64,000 bases of DNA. It comes from Hevea brasiliensis (lineage: Eukaryota > Streptophyta > Magnoliopsida > Malpighiales > Euphorbiaceae). Where the stretch lies: positions 57,229,119 to 57,293,118 of the forward strand of contig NC_079507.1 of the NCBI RefSeq assembly GCF_030052815.1. The letters are read 5' to 3'. This document shows, in pieces, positions 1 through 12,283 of this stretch. Each line of letters begins with the position of its first letter. Positions within the stretch are counted from its first letter, which is position 1. The notes under the pieces were generated by a model. That model searched no databases. It had not been told where the DNA came from and saw only the letters and a list, made by a program, of their open reading frames with translations. The translations under genes were made by a program, and so were the position numbers.

Positions 1-425
1 CAGTCATTTAGTTTAGATATTAGAACAAATTATGAGATATACTCAGTATCTAGTACATCCATACAAACTATAAATTGTGAGATAGCCAAAATTATTTTTC
101 GGAGGAAACAGAAGATACTATTGATAAATAATTATACTATCTTGTTTGTTTCAAACATATAACTAGAATTTAATAATTTTTTTTCTAGATGTTTGCATGG
201 TTTTAATTTAAATCTTTATTTTAATTTTATTAGTTTTATTGCCTTATTACACTTATTCGAATGAAAATTTCATCTATTTTAAGGTTTATTAATTGATTAG
301 CATAATTTTTTTTGAAATTACATATAAAGAAAAATAAATTACAAGTAAATATAAATGAGTACAGACAAACAATGTGCAATACATAATAAAAAATATTAAT
401 TATAATAAATATATATTAATATTTT

Positions 426-458
<33 letters not shown>

Positions 459-1353
459 TACTGATAAAGTTATGCGATTTGAGGCAAGGAAATCTTCTTT
501 TTTTTTTTTCCGAGGACGCAAGGAAATCTTCTTTTAATCCTCTGTCTCACATAATATCGGAATCGGCTGAAAAAATAATAAGTTGGTACAAGACCAATCG
601 GGATAGGGTGAAATCAATAGTCACCCCTAATTATTGGACAAAGAAAGGAGCAACATGCAGATCCATTTGCATTATTGATGTAGATTTTATTTCTCTGTCA
701 CGCGCACTCAACAAAATACACCGTGTCATGTCCTTACCAAAAATAGTTACCCAATTATATACCCACACACCAGCTCCGGTGTGAGGTTGTGACATGACGT
801 TGATTGTATGGAGGCATTGAAAGCGGCAAGGAGAGGGTCCCATCAACAGAACTACTTAAAAAAGAAAGTTATTGTTTAGTATCATATCTTAGCAATATTA
901 ATTATTTGATTTTATATTTTAGTAATATATTATTTAATTTTTATTTTTTATTTTTAATAAATTATTTATTCTCTTTAATATTATTTTAATTTCTATTTTA
1001 ATAAAATTAATTAATTAATCATCATATTTTAAAAAATATAATTATTTAATTTTTTAAATTTTAATAAAATTAATTAATTAATATTTATATTTTTTAAAAA
1101 TATTTTTTAACAAAAATAAAAATTTTCCTACATAGTGATTAAATTTAAATTTGTATTTTTTTTTAAATTATTTAAGTGTATCCATTTAAGTTTTTAGTTA
1201 TTTTTTTTATATTTTTTATTAATTTTTTTTAAAATTATTATCTTGATTATATAAAGATTTAAAAAAATTTATTAATCTTTTCACATGCTATGCCATTTGC
1301 TGATTGTCTTTATTTTGGAGACGGAACTGAATTATTTGTAAAAGAATCGGTGC
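1..1353. other. AT-rich intergenic sequence, no gene seen
   Basis: No supported gene. A short (TAA)n tract lies near 428-457. The rest is A/T-rich with frequent homopolymers. Short open frames at 374-784 and 631-846 run through the triplet repeat or lack any recognisable domain, so they are not called. Confidence 0.6.
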
Positions 1354-1361
1354 AAGTTGCC

Positions 1362-1885
1362 TAGAGGTGTGCAAACGGTCGGTTCGATTTTAAATCGAAC
1401 TGAACCGATAAAATCGAAAATTGAAAATCGAAAATTTTAAAAATCGAACCGAATCGATTGATATAAGAAAATCGAACCGAATCGAACCGATAAATTTCGG
1501 TTCTATTCGGTTTTAAACCGATAAAACCGAAATTTATAAAATTTCATATTTTTAACATTAAATCTAAATAATAAAAACATAAAAACAAAAAAAAAGAAGA
1601 AATCAAAACTCAAAAATCTTTAGGTTCGGTTCGGTTTTCTTTGATTTCAGTTCGGTTCGATTCAATTTGATTCGATTTTTTTTTATTTCCTATATATATT
1701 AATAATTTCGGTTTGGTTCGGTTTTTTTGATTTTTTTATGAAAATAACCGAACCGAACCGATTAATAGAAATTATCAAAATTATAAATCGAATCGAACCG
1801 ATTAAATTTCAAAACCGAACCAATTGAACTGAATTAATTGGTTCGGTTCGATTTTTCGATTTAAACCGAAAACTGCACACCCCTA
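1362..1885. mobile_element. hAT-type MITE, 524 bp, with 8-bp target site duplication
   Basis: The ends are imperfect terminal inverted repeats: TAGAGGTGTGCA on the left, and TAGGGGTGTGCA when the right end is read on the minus strand. The 8-bp direct repeat AAGTTGCC flanks both sides (1354-1361 and 1886-1893), and that length fits the hAT superfamily. The interior consists of many copies of a short GGTTCGGTT/AACCGAACC-like word in both orientations and has no coding potential. A similar-sized element with related ends lies at 50906-51425. The termini are seen directly; the superfamily is inferred from duplication length and end sequence. Confidence 0.8.
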
Positions 1886-1893
1886 AAGTTGCC

Positions 1894-2169
1894 TGTGTCA
1901 CGGAGTAAGGAGTCTGCTGACCTCAAACTAGGAGTGGAGAACTTCCAAATCGTTACACCTGTCACAGGCCAAAAGATGAGCACAATTGGCAAGTCTCAAT
2001 ATCCATTTGCCAAATAAAAATAAAATTTTTTTAAAAATTACAAATTTTCTAAAATTATATATAACTAAAACAAATAACTTTTTTATTGGTAGACTAATTT
2101 TATCCTTTTTATTTTTTTTTTATTTTGCAGAAATTTAATAATTTTAAAATTATAACATATTAAATAGCA

Positions 2170-2241
<72 letters not shown>

Positions 2242-3480
2242 ATTATTTTCCTTTTTAAATTTTGATTTCAATTTTAATTTTTTGAAATTATTTAATTATT
2301 ATTAAAAATAATTTTATTTACAATATAGTGAATTACATTTTATTTTATCTGTTTTGATCTTTTATTTTCAATATCTTAATTTTTTAAAATATTTTTTATT
2401 GTTAAAAGTAAAAACTTTCTTTTCAATTTTTCAATGATATATTTTGAAATTTTTTGAAATGCTAACTTATTATTATTTCTTCCTTTTTTAATTAGTTGAA
2501 TATTTTAAACTAAAATAAATGAGTCCACTCAAGTCATTTAGATATTTTATTTATTAATTATTTATTAATTTATTTTAAACTTTAAAACATATGAATTCAA
2601 ATTAATTTTTTTTCTTTTTTTTGTTATTATCATTTTAATTTTTTTATTATTTTATTTCATTATTAAATTTATATTAGTTATTATTATCGATAATTTTATT
2701 TTATGATATAATGACTTTTACTTTATACATTAACATTATATAAATGAAATATCAAAATTCCATATTATGTTATTAATCGATTTTACTAATATCACTTACA
2801 CCACCTTTTTCTTTTTATAAGCTACTATTTTAAAACAGCAATATAATTATTATTATGTAAAAAATATTAAAAAAAATAATATCTATAAAAATTTTCATAA
2901 TATTTATTTAGAGTTATTCAGTATATTAAATATAGAACTGAGCATTTAGTTCAAACCAAACCGAACTGAATTATTAAAATTAAATTAACTAAATTATTAT
3001 ATTTTAGAAATTAAACTAAAATAAAATGAATAAAAAAAAGAATTGAAGCAAACCATTTTATTTTGATTTGGTTCGATTCAAACTGATCAATTTTTAAGTT
3101 TTGATTAATTTTTTAATTTAAATATATTTTTCAAATTATTTGGTATGATTTTAACCTTTATTTAAACTTAATAACCATTAATCAGTGAAATTAAATAATT
3201 TTTATATATAATTAATAAACTCTATATAAAAATGAATCAATTTAAAATTAAATAAAGTAATTTGATTCAATTCGGTTCAATTAATTTTATTCTCTTTAAA
3301 ACTAAATCAAATCAAAATAATTAAAAATTTTAAAATATAAAATTAAATTAAACTAAATTATCTTAAAAAGTGAATTAAATTATTAAATTAATACTATTTA
3401 ATTTAATTTATTTAATTTAAATTAAATATTATTTACTCATAATTAGATATATAAATTTCTTGCAGTCTTCTGGGGCTTGT
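1894..3480. other. AT-rich intergenic block with a possible decayed MITE
   Basis: No gene is seen. Near 2934-3443 the left edge (GAACTGAGCATTTAGTTC) and the minus-strand reading of the right edge (TTATGAGTAAATAAT) are weakly alike. The interior has runs resembling the GGTTCGGTT words of the element at 1362. This may be an older, AT-decayed member of that group, but no clean target duplication is visible. Confidence 0.35.
2171..2237. repeat. (TA)n microsatellite
   Basis: About 33 uninterrupted TA units. The short minus-strand open frame across it is an artefact of the repeat. Confidence 0.95.
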
Positions 3481-3490
3481 AACTACACTA

Positions 3491-3835
3491 GGGGAGCACT
3501 TTTACTGTTCCTAATAAAAAACAGTAAAAGTACTCCCTTACCCCTCCCTTTCTTTTCAAATCAAGCTCACTTTTATTTTTTTTTTAATTTATTTATTATA
3601 TTATTATTATATTATATTATATTGTTACACTAAAAGAGGGAATATTTTTACTATTCCTACGAAAGAACAGTAAAAAAAAGTACTCCGTTACCCCTCCCTT
3701 TCTTTTCAATTCAAGCCCCCTTTTACCCTTTTCTTTTTTTGATTTGTTTATTATATTATTATATTTAGAAGAACAGTAAAAGCACTCCTTTACCCCTCCT
3801 TTCTTTCCAATTCAAGCCCACTTTTACCCCTTTTT
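3491..3835. repeat. Three diverged repeats each containing an inverted CAGTAAAAGTACTCC motif
   Basis: Units begin near 3491, 3634 and 3768. Each carries AACAGTAAAAGTACTCCC or a variant, followed by CCTCCCTTTCTTTTC and a CAAGC motif. In the first unit the 18-nt arm at 3492-3509 is the inverted copy (one mismatch) of 3520-3537, giving a stem with a short loop. The second unit has a weaker version of the same fold, and the third keeps only the right half. T-rich and (TTA)n spacers separate the units. Confidence 0.7.
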
Positions 3836-4321
3836 TTTAATTAATTAATTAATTTATTATTATTATTATTCTAAAAAAGGTAAACAGTAAAAGGTTGATT
3901 TGTCTCTACTTATTATATTATTATTATTATTTTTTTTTTAATTTTTATTTTAAACTATTCTTTTTTTTTGCTTTTTTTTTCCTTCGTGGGTATAGCAAAT
4001 GGTAATTTTTTTTTGGTGCAAACTTTTTTATTTTAATGAGTACAGCATGGCAATAGAAAATGGAATGATAAATAGTAAAAATAATATATTTTTATTTTAT
4101 TTTTTTTTGCAGCTTTTATTCATTAATTTAAGAGGATTTATTTTTATTTTTTTTATTATCATCATTAATTACAAATATAATTATGTATATTATTTTATTT
4201 ATATATAAAAAATAATGTCTTTAAATTGTTAAGACGTATATAGGAATTTTTTTTACTTTTTTCTTATTACCATCATTAATTACAAATATAGTTATGTATA
4301 TAATTTTATTTGTATATAAAA

Positions 4322-4369
<48 letters not shown>

Positions 4370-5837
4370 ATTATTGATAAATATGATGTCAATCCCTAGC
4401 AACGCGCAGGCAATCATACTTGTATAAACTAAAAGTTTTAAACATCCAAAAATCTCACATTATTTTATAAAATTTTCTCATATTTTTTTTAATTCAAAAA
4501 ATTCAAGCCATAATAATTAATTTCTATACGTTCTAAATTAAAAAAAAAAAAAAAAAAACTTGCTTGACCAATATCCCCTTATGGGAGACAAGAAATGCAT
4601 ATTATCATATAATAGCTCGGATTGGAGTAAATGGAATGTAATCACTTGCTGATATAAAACATGTTTTTGCTTTCACAATTAAAGCACGTGAGGAGGAGCA
4701 GAGGACGATGAAGCGATAAACTGAGAAATTTTTCAAATCAGGGTATTGGAAAAAAAAAAAAAAAACAGGGTAAAAAGAAAAGTAATTTCGAAATAAGAGT
4801 TTTCAACTCATTATCAGTCAATTATAGTGGCAAACAATGAATTGAGAGATTGTTCGCCACTATAAATGGCGAACAATGATATTCATGCTTTTTTTATTAT
4901 TTTTTACATTCAAAATTCAATAAAAATATTTTTACATATCACAAAATTATGAACAAATTATTTTTGGATTTCTTGTAATATTTTTAATTTTTCTAATGTG
5001 AAAGTTTTTATTTTTAATGCAGACATAAGTCGGATATAAAAAAAAAAATTATTTTAAGGTGTTTTACTTCTAAAGTCATGAAAAAATATGTTTACAAATA
5101 AAAATATTTTTTTTCATAATTTTTGATATATAAAAATATTTTAAATAAATTTTGCATGTAATTTAAAAAAAAATTACATGAACAAGATTAAAACTCAAAT
5201 TTTTTTTTTCCGTCACCCCAATTTTGTAAAATTTTTTTTCCTATTACCATTACCATGATTTGAAAAATTGCCCTAAATTAGTTTGCAGACAAGGATTTGG
5301 ATCTAGTTATTCCCCTTTGTTGTGTAGGTTGCTTGGCGATGCCAAAACTTAGTGATGTGCTCGCATGGCGGTTTTTCCTTCTTGTTTCTTGGTGGATCCT
5401 GTATCTGCCCCAATTTAAAATTATACGATGAGGAGAATTTCAAATCCCATTTCTAAATTTTTCCTTAAATTTAATTTATTATAAATTTAAAATATATAGA
5501 TAAATTATGCACTTAATAAATAAATCTGGCGACACATATTGCATCTTGAATCATAATCAACCTACGATTCCCAACGGGTCATTATTATCGAGGCCCACCC
5601 CGCACAAACATTATCTCAACTTTTCATCTGTGTTGATGATCATTACTTTGCCTGGAACTAGTTAATTAAGAATAATTTTGGTATATATATACCATGCAGG
5701 ACATGCAAATGCAGCCATAGGAACCACCAGATGTTGATCTGACGGTAGTTTCTACTCCACATATGGGTCCCAAATGCAACATTTTGAAGGTCCACCAGAC
5801 AGTTTCACCATTCCCGTACTCGTTGCAGGTTGGCAGT
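3836..5837. other. Intergenic AT-rich sequence
   Basis: No coding region is supported. It holds a (TA)n tract at about 4325-4366 and several A or T runs (for example 4539-4558). The small open frame at 3999-4208 is a string of hydrophobic residues encoded by T-rich DNA and is not credible as a gene. Confidence 0.6.
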
Positions 5838-6190
5838 GTATTTTTTTTTTTTTTTTTTGACAAAAGGGGAGAGAAGCAAACAGATTACATTGGGCAAAGA
5901 AATCCCGCGGATATCATGAAAAAAGTAAGCCACTGATGCTGTAGGAAGATCCTTGAGGAGCTGCATACCAATAGGAAGAGTCCCTCCAAAATGAGCCATT
6001 CAATAAGCACACATGTTGTCTTCCCTGTATGTATGCATGATTCTAACAGTCCAATCTCGAAAGAGCAACTCTTTAATGCCACTGATTAGTCCCGCGTAAA
6101 TATTAAAATCAACATGCAATTTTCTTTCTTTGATTGCCACAAGCGTGTTATTTTCTGGGCTCCATATATTTTTTTTTGGTTCAGTCATTC
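5838..6190 (-). pseudogene. Fragment of LINE RNase H domain, 5'-truncated
   Basis: Read on the minus strand, two adjoining frames form one domain resembling the C-terminal RNase H-like region found in plant LINE retrotransposon proteins. Visible parts are a LISGIKELLFRDW-like helix region, HTYREDNMCA, then AHFGGTL and a proline-rich ending before an A-rich tail (the T-run at 5838-5858 on the plus strand). A TGA at 6000-6002 interrupts the frame exactly between the conserved Asn-x-Cys-Ala motif and the following Ala-His-Phe-Gly. No reverse transcriptase or endonuclease is present upstream, so this looks like a short, dead 3' fragment. Family assignment is by recognition; the stop and tail are seen directly. 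Confidence 0.6.
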
Positions 6191-7355
6191 TGTTACTTTC
6201 ATAACCATACAGATAAACTTATGGATGACATTTGCATATCTGCTCTGTGGAAGGGCATGGGAATGACGGTGCTCCTTAGAGAGATCAGTATTGCATTTCT
6301 TTCATAGTTTCTATAATTATTTTTTAAAATTACTGTTTTTTTTTGAAATATCTTGGGTATCCCACCCTCTATTTTAAGGTTAGATGAAAAATTAATTCAT
6401 TCAAATTAGGGTAAAATTATGCTAAAATCCCCTTTATGAATAGGACTCCACTACTCAAACATGTATCTAAGCGTGGAGTATAAAAGCACCTTACAACTCA
6501 ACCAACCCTTCATGGATTTTTTTATTTTCAAATGTCGAATACCTTTTGACCAAACCTTTTGATCCTTTGGTGCGAGCCATATTATTAGTTCCCTTGCCAA
6601 TCTGAGGAGTCTTTAGGTTTGTACTATCTTTTGGTTCAGACACCATGGCGGGCAGTCTTGTATCACGTGGCAATCAATCTCCATTAGCCGCCCTAAAAAG
6701 ACCAAAGAACCCTTACAATTAGCTAACTATAGAACCAAAGGCTATTTGCTGAGCAGCTATGTGAACGCATAAAATTCCAGTAGAAGTAGTAAACTTCTAT
6801 CCAAGGTAGCTAAAGAGAACAGTGTAAACATTCATAAAGGTGTTATGATTAATTATGTGTTGTTTGTTTGTGAAATATGAGCAAACATGTGGCGCAAGTA
6901 AAGAGAGTAGCTTAAGCATTCGTAAATGTGTTTATGATCAATGATGGTTGTTTGTTTGTTTGTGTGTTTGTTTCAACTGTTATGGGTAAGGCAATAAGAT
7001 CAAGATCATTTCCATGAGTGTAAAGCTGAAGTGGCAAACAAACGTCAAGCTAAGGCGGCTGCCACTGCAAGCCAATATCAGCAGTTAGCCGATCGAGGCC
7101 AATTTTGTCAGCAGGGGTTGCAATAGAAAAAAAAACAAGGAGGCAAGGGAACGGCGCCGTTTTGTTTTAATAGTCATGGGCATGACATCACGGATGAAAA
7201 CGGGAAGAGAACATTTGCTTAGCTGTGGACCCCACACAGCACTCAAAATAATTATCCAACCGTTGTAAAGCCATGTAAATAAACAACAATAGACAAATCA
7301 ATAATTTTACAACATCAAAATCACCTGAATTTCTTATAGTTTTTGAGTTTCTCAG
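6191..7355. other. Intergenic region upstream of the aldo-keto reductase gene
   Basis: No gene is supported. A minus-strand frame at 6491-6673 has no recognisable domain. Near 6825-6970 an imperfect direct repeat (CATTCATAAAGGTGTTATGA and CATTCGTAAATGTGTTTATGA) precedes TGTTTGTTTG tracts. From about 6925 onward the sequence matches the region starting near 23,580, marking the left edge of a segmental duplication. Confidence 0.55.
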
Positions 7356-7365
7356 CATAAATACA
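7356..7365 (+). promoter_or_regulatory. Possible TATA element of the aldo-keto reductase gene
   Basis: CATAAATACA lies 48 bp before the ATG. That spacing would give a short 5' leader. The duplicated copy has a degraded counterpart near 24,040. No transcript evidence is available here. Confidence 0.35.
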
Positions 7366-7412
7366 CAAGCAAAGAAAAGGAACGAATAGGAAACTAGGCT
7401 AGGCTAGAGAAA

Positions 7413-9209
7413 ATGGGGAGCATTCCAGTGACGGTCCTAGTTTCAAGTGACAAAACCATTCCTCTCTTAGGTTTTGGAACAGCTGAATACCCTTTTGGTA
7501 CTTCCTCTGAGACCATGAAAGACTCCTTTCTCCATGCAATAAAACTAGGTTATCGACACTTTGATTCTGCTGCTCTTTACCAATCTGAGCACCCCCTTGG
7601 TGAAGCCATATCAGATGCCATACAGCTTGGGCTTGTAAAGTCCAGGGATGAGCTCTTCATCACTTCCAAGCTTTGGTGCAGTGACGCTCATCATGATCGT
7701 GTCCTCCCTGCATTACATAAAACGCTCAAGTAATTAACAGCAATCCAGCAACTTCTTCTTCTTCTACTTTAAAATTTTTTACTTCCAGATAGATTAGTTC
7801 ATAACCTACGACCACTTGTTAGAAATCTCAAGTTTCCACTATATCCGAATAACGTTTGGATGTTATTTATTTTATATTTTATATTAATTCTAATTTGTTC
7901 TTGGTGTTATTTACTATTTTGTGGCATTGCCTTACTGCTTTTCTTATGTTCTTTTAACAGCCTTGTTTTGTTGGTATCCTCATATATATCATTTTTTTTC
8001 TTTAAAAAAAATTCAAGCAGGAATCTTAAATTGGATTACCTTGACCTGTACCTGATTCACTTTCCTGTAAGCGTGAAGCCAGGTGAATATGAGCTGGCTG
8101 TGAAGAAAAAGGACCTTGTTCCATTTGATATAAACTCTGTGTGGGAAGCTATGGAAGAGTGTCACAAGCTTGGCCTGACAAAATCCATTGGAGTGAGCAA
8201 CTTTTCATGCAAGAAGCTTGAGACCCTGCTTACTACCGCAAAGATTTCTCCTGATGTTAATCAAGTAATTATCTTTTTGCTCTTGATTATAGTTGTTATT
8301 TGAGAACAAGAAATAAGAATTTATGGATGATTTTGGTGGTGAAGGTGGAGATGAACCCACTTTGGCAGCAAAAGAAGCTGAGAGACTTCTGTGAGAAGAA
8401 GGGTATACATATCACTGCTTACTCTCCTTTAGGAGCCAAAGGAACTCTATGGGGTACAAACCAGGTCTTGGATTGTAAGGTGCTCAAAGAGATTGCTGAT
8501 GCTAAGGGAAAAACTATTGGGCAGGTACAAAATTTTTCTAAACATATTATGTAATTGTAAATTTATTCTTTTAAGAGGATTAAATTGATTTTCTTACGCT
8601 CGACTTGAAAAAGGTAAAGTATCATAATTTTTAAATTTTAATTTTTTTAATTATTTGAGAGAAATTAAGTTTAAAATTTTATAAAATCTCATTATTTTTA
8701 TAAAATCTCTTCTGAACAGTGCGTTAAGGACAAACAAAAAAACTAATCATTTTGAAAGTAGTTAAAGCCCAATTAATCCACGAAGGGAAAAGTCATCCAC
8801 CTACAAAGATAAAGCCCAAAGAGATTGTAATGAGCTTGTCTACCACACCACATCATATTGGGAATTGAAGAAAAAAACAGGAGAAGGGCTTGCTCTTGTT
8901 AAACAAAAAAAATAATGATAATAAAAAACCAACCTAAGCAAACTGTAATGTTATTGTGGCTAATTGCATGTGAAGGTGTGCCTGAGATGGGCTTTTGAGC
9001 AAGGGGTAAGTGTGCTGGTGAAGAGCTTCAACAAAGAGAGGATGAAAGAAAACCTTGACATATTTGAGTGGAAACTAAGCCAAGATGATTTGCAAAAGAT
9101 CAATCAACTTCCACAACGCAAAGGGTTTCCTGGTCTTCAATTCATCTCCGATGAAGGTCCTTACAAATCTCCAGAGGAGCTTTGGGATGAAGAGATTGAT
9201 TTATCTTAA
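7413..9209 (+). CDS. Aldo-keto reductase (AKR4-type, NADPH-dependent), four exons
   Basis: Exons are 7413-7729, 8021-8264, 8345-8524 and 8976-9209. All introns have GT-AG ends, and the exons join to 975 bp, giving a 324-residue protein of normal length for this family. The (beta/alpha)8 aldo-keto reductase catalytic tetrad is visible: Asp51 and Tyr56 in HFDSAALY, Lys86 in ITSKLW and His119 in LYLIHFP. GVSNFS, the Asn-Gln-Val-Glu-Met-Asn-Pro segment and a late KSFNKER motif for NADPH binding are also present. The sequence resembles plant methylecgonone reductase / chalcone reductase / galacturonate reductase relatives, a group with varied carbonyl substrates; the substrate cannot be read from sequence. 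The family implies cytosolic action and no signal peptide is seen. A defective duplicate lies 17 kb downstream. Confidence 0.9.
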
Positions 9210-9678
9210 AAAATATTTAATTGGGTAATGATAATTGGGACTATGTTTTGCTTTATGTTAAATTAGATGTTTTTGAAAAATCTTAGTATGGCTTGGTAAA
9301 ATTATAATAATTTTATTAAGAAGTGTGTATTGTATCTGTCTAATGTATGTTGTTTCTATAAAAAAAAAAATATAATAAGAAAAGTCTGTTGTCCCTTTGT
9401 TTTAATTTTCTAACCTCAATTTTAGTAGATACAGAAACAATTTTAATATTGTCAAATTAAATTTCACTAATTTCAATTATTTACTTCTATTTCATTGTTT
9501 AAGTTTTCTTTGCTTAATGAATAATAAAAAATATTTTGTTTTAAATTTGCTTATGATGTATCTCTTAAAATATAGATATATACTTTAATAGTGTAAATAT
9601 GAATTTCTTCTGAAGATAAAAATGTAAATATTAAATTTAAATTAACAAACGGATTATCCCAAACCTTCGTCAACACAC

Positions 9679-9736
<58 letters not shown>

Positions 9737-9891
9737 ACAATTTTATTTTAATAATTCTTTTTTTAATATGTTATTTTTTTCCAATACAATCAGGTATATA
9801 TACATTATGCTCAATGAATAATAAATAATATTATTCAGAAACTTCCCATTCAATATCGCTTCGTTGATTATATGTATGAATTATTACTTTT

Positions 9892-9948
<57 letters not shown>

Positions 9949-10401
9949 GCATAGGCCAACTCTGCCAAAAACAGAGATTATCATCTTCTTTCTTCTCAAG
10001 CAGAATATTTGTTCCCTTAGCTATAGTTCAACTTTGCCAGAAAAAAAATTTTCCTCTTTCATTCAAGCTTTTCTGCTCTATATATATTATTCTTGGACGG
10101 ACCATAAATATAACAACAGTTTTGATCTTTGAAGTTTGGACTATACTACTCCTGAAAGGAATAAGAAAGGACGTCAGAGAGTCTCATTTATCAGTAGGTT
10201 CATCTACACATTTTGGACTACACTATATCATCTATCAGTATGTTCATCATACATTTTTTTTTTTGAAAAGGTAGAATTCCATTATTTAGTTAAATTGAAG
10301 GTTACAAGGCCTTGGTCCAACACTCAAGCCCAAATAATAAAAGGCTCAAAGTCCACATTAAAAATCAATACTAATTGAGTAAACCTGAAATACAAAGCAA
10401 A
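9210..10401. other. Downstream part of the duplicated segment, with microsatellites
   Basis: This flank aligns with about 26,875-28,050. It contains a (TA)n tract at about 9683-9732 and a (TAA)n tract at 9893-9946. It also has a T-run near 10,254 followed by the GTAGAATTCCATTA sequence seen again at 27,930. The open frames here (9864-10274, 10136-10378) read through the triplet repeat and have no recognisable domain. Similarity to the second copy stops near 10,401. Confidence 0.65.
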
Positions 10402-10429
10402 AGAAGTTACCAGAATTAAAAAAATAGTT

Positions 10430-11090
10430 AACTAAATATAATGATATTTAGTAAATAATTTTAGTTACTAACTAACTTTGAGATAAACAATACTTGATTG
10501 TCGCTATCAATTACTAACTAATTATTTTTTATCGATAATTACCTCCTAAATATATAGTCAATAATATACAAAATTTAGTGAGTAATTTTATCGCCGAACC
10601 TTAAGGTAGGAAGATAGTTGGTCACTTTTTGCCTACAAATATTTAGTCGATAATTACCTACTAAAAATATAGTCGGTAATATGCAACATTTAATTGGTTA
10701 TTTTATCCCCAAACTTTATAGTGAAACAAAAGTTAGCTACTATTTACCAACTAGATGTTAGTTGGTAATTACGTACTAAAATTATAGTTAGTAATATGTA
10801 AATTTTAGTCGAAAATTACCTATGAATTATATAGTCGATACTATGCAAAATTTAGTCAGTAAGGAAAGGGAATTACTTACAATTTACTTATTTAAATTTA
10901 GTTGATAATTCCTGACTAAATATTTAATATTACCGACTATAATTTGTTTAGTCAATAAATTATCAATTATATTTGAATTTTACAAAATATTTACATTAGA
11001 CGGTAATATTTTGAATTATTTAAAATTTATTTACCTACAAGAAGGATAGTAGCTAAATTTTATAAATTATTTTTTTGGCATGTTAATTAC
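10430..11090. repeat. Subterminal repeat array of the CACTA element
   Basis: A word close to TAGTCGATAATTACC, with its inverted form (such as GACTAAATATT), recurs every 30-60 bp. Examples are near 10,555, 10,645, 10,670, 10,750, 10,808, 10,835 and 10,905. Arrays like this at the ends of CACTA elements are binding sites for the TnpA protein in known members. Function here is inferred. Confidence 0.65.
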
Positions 11091-11164
11091 CTATTATTTT
11101 TTTATAATTTTTTTAAACTTTTAAATTTTAAAATATTTTATAATTAATTTGAAAGTTAATAAGT

Positions 11165-11196
<32 letters not shown>

Positions 11197-11307
11197 AAAT
11201 CCAACAATAAAAATAATTACTAAATATATCAAATTAAATATTCATATTTGTAAAATACAGCATACTAAAGTCCAATAAGCCAAATATAAAATTTGAAACC
11301 TACAATT

Positions 11308-12239
11308 TTATGGAGATGGAGGTGTTAATAGGCCTCTGACTAGTCTCATCATCTCCTTTGTCATAGAGCTTCTCATATGTTCCATATTCGTCCCCATTTG
11401 CAACTTCAATTGATCTATACGATCTGTCATAGTTTGCCTCTTATCCTTAAGCTGTTCCTCCAACTCTTTTATTCATTGTTGTAAAAGCAGCATTTTGACT
11501 AAAGCTTGATGAAGAAGCCCGACTCGAAGATGTTCCAACTGAAGAGTAAAAGGTAGATGATTCAGATCCAAGACCATACACCTTTCGTCTCTTCTTGCTG
11601 CCTTCGATAACATCCAAGTAAAGTAGGTTCTCGCCGATGTTGTCAGGTGTGGTTTGTGTTAGCTCCTCCCTCCTAACTACTATATCGTCCTATGTAATAA
11701 AAAAAATTAAAACCAATTATAATTCATTTATCATATAATACAATAAAAAAATAATTGTGGTGAAATAAATAAAAGTGTACTGTACATGTATCTCCTTAGA
11801 TTTTTTGTCTACAAAAGTCTCCTTGTCATGCTTTCGGGTGTGAGTGTGGACAAACAATTCAATCAGAGTTGGCTTTCAACCCAATTCTTTTCCCTGAACA
11901 AAAGATAAACAATTTTCATAAACTATTATTTTATGTATATATATAATAAATTATTGAAATTTATTATGAAATTAAAATAAAAATGGACAGAGTTTTTCTT
12001 ATATTTTGACATTTTACCCTATCATAAATCAATAAAATTCTCACAATTCAATCACACAGCAATTATTATGAAATTAAAATAAAAACGGACAGAGTTTCCC
12101 TTATACTTTGACATCTTACCCTGTCAAAAATCAATAAAAATCTCACAATTCAATCACACAACAATCCACAAAATTTTTCATGACAATTTCATCATATTTC
12201 TATCAACAATCATATATGCCCATGTCCTCATAATTAAGG

Positions 12240-12283
<44 letters not shown>

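Noticed and set aside
7860..8303. Longer frame suggesting a membrane-anchored N-terminus for the second reductase exon
   Set aside because: The hydrophobic part is T-rich intron 1. A clear AG acceptor at 8019-8020 joins exon 1 to exon 2 in frame.
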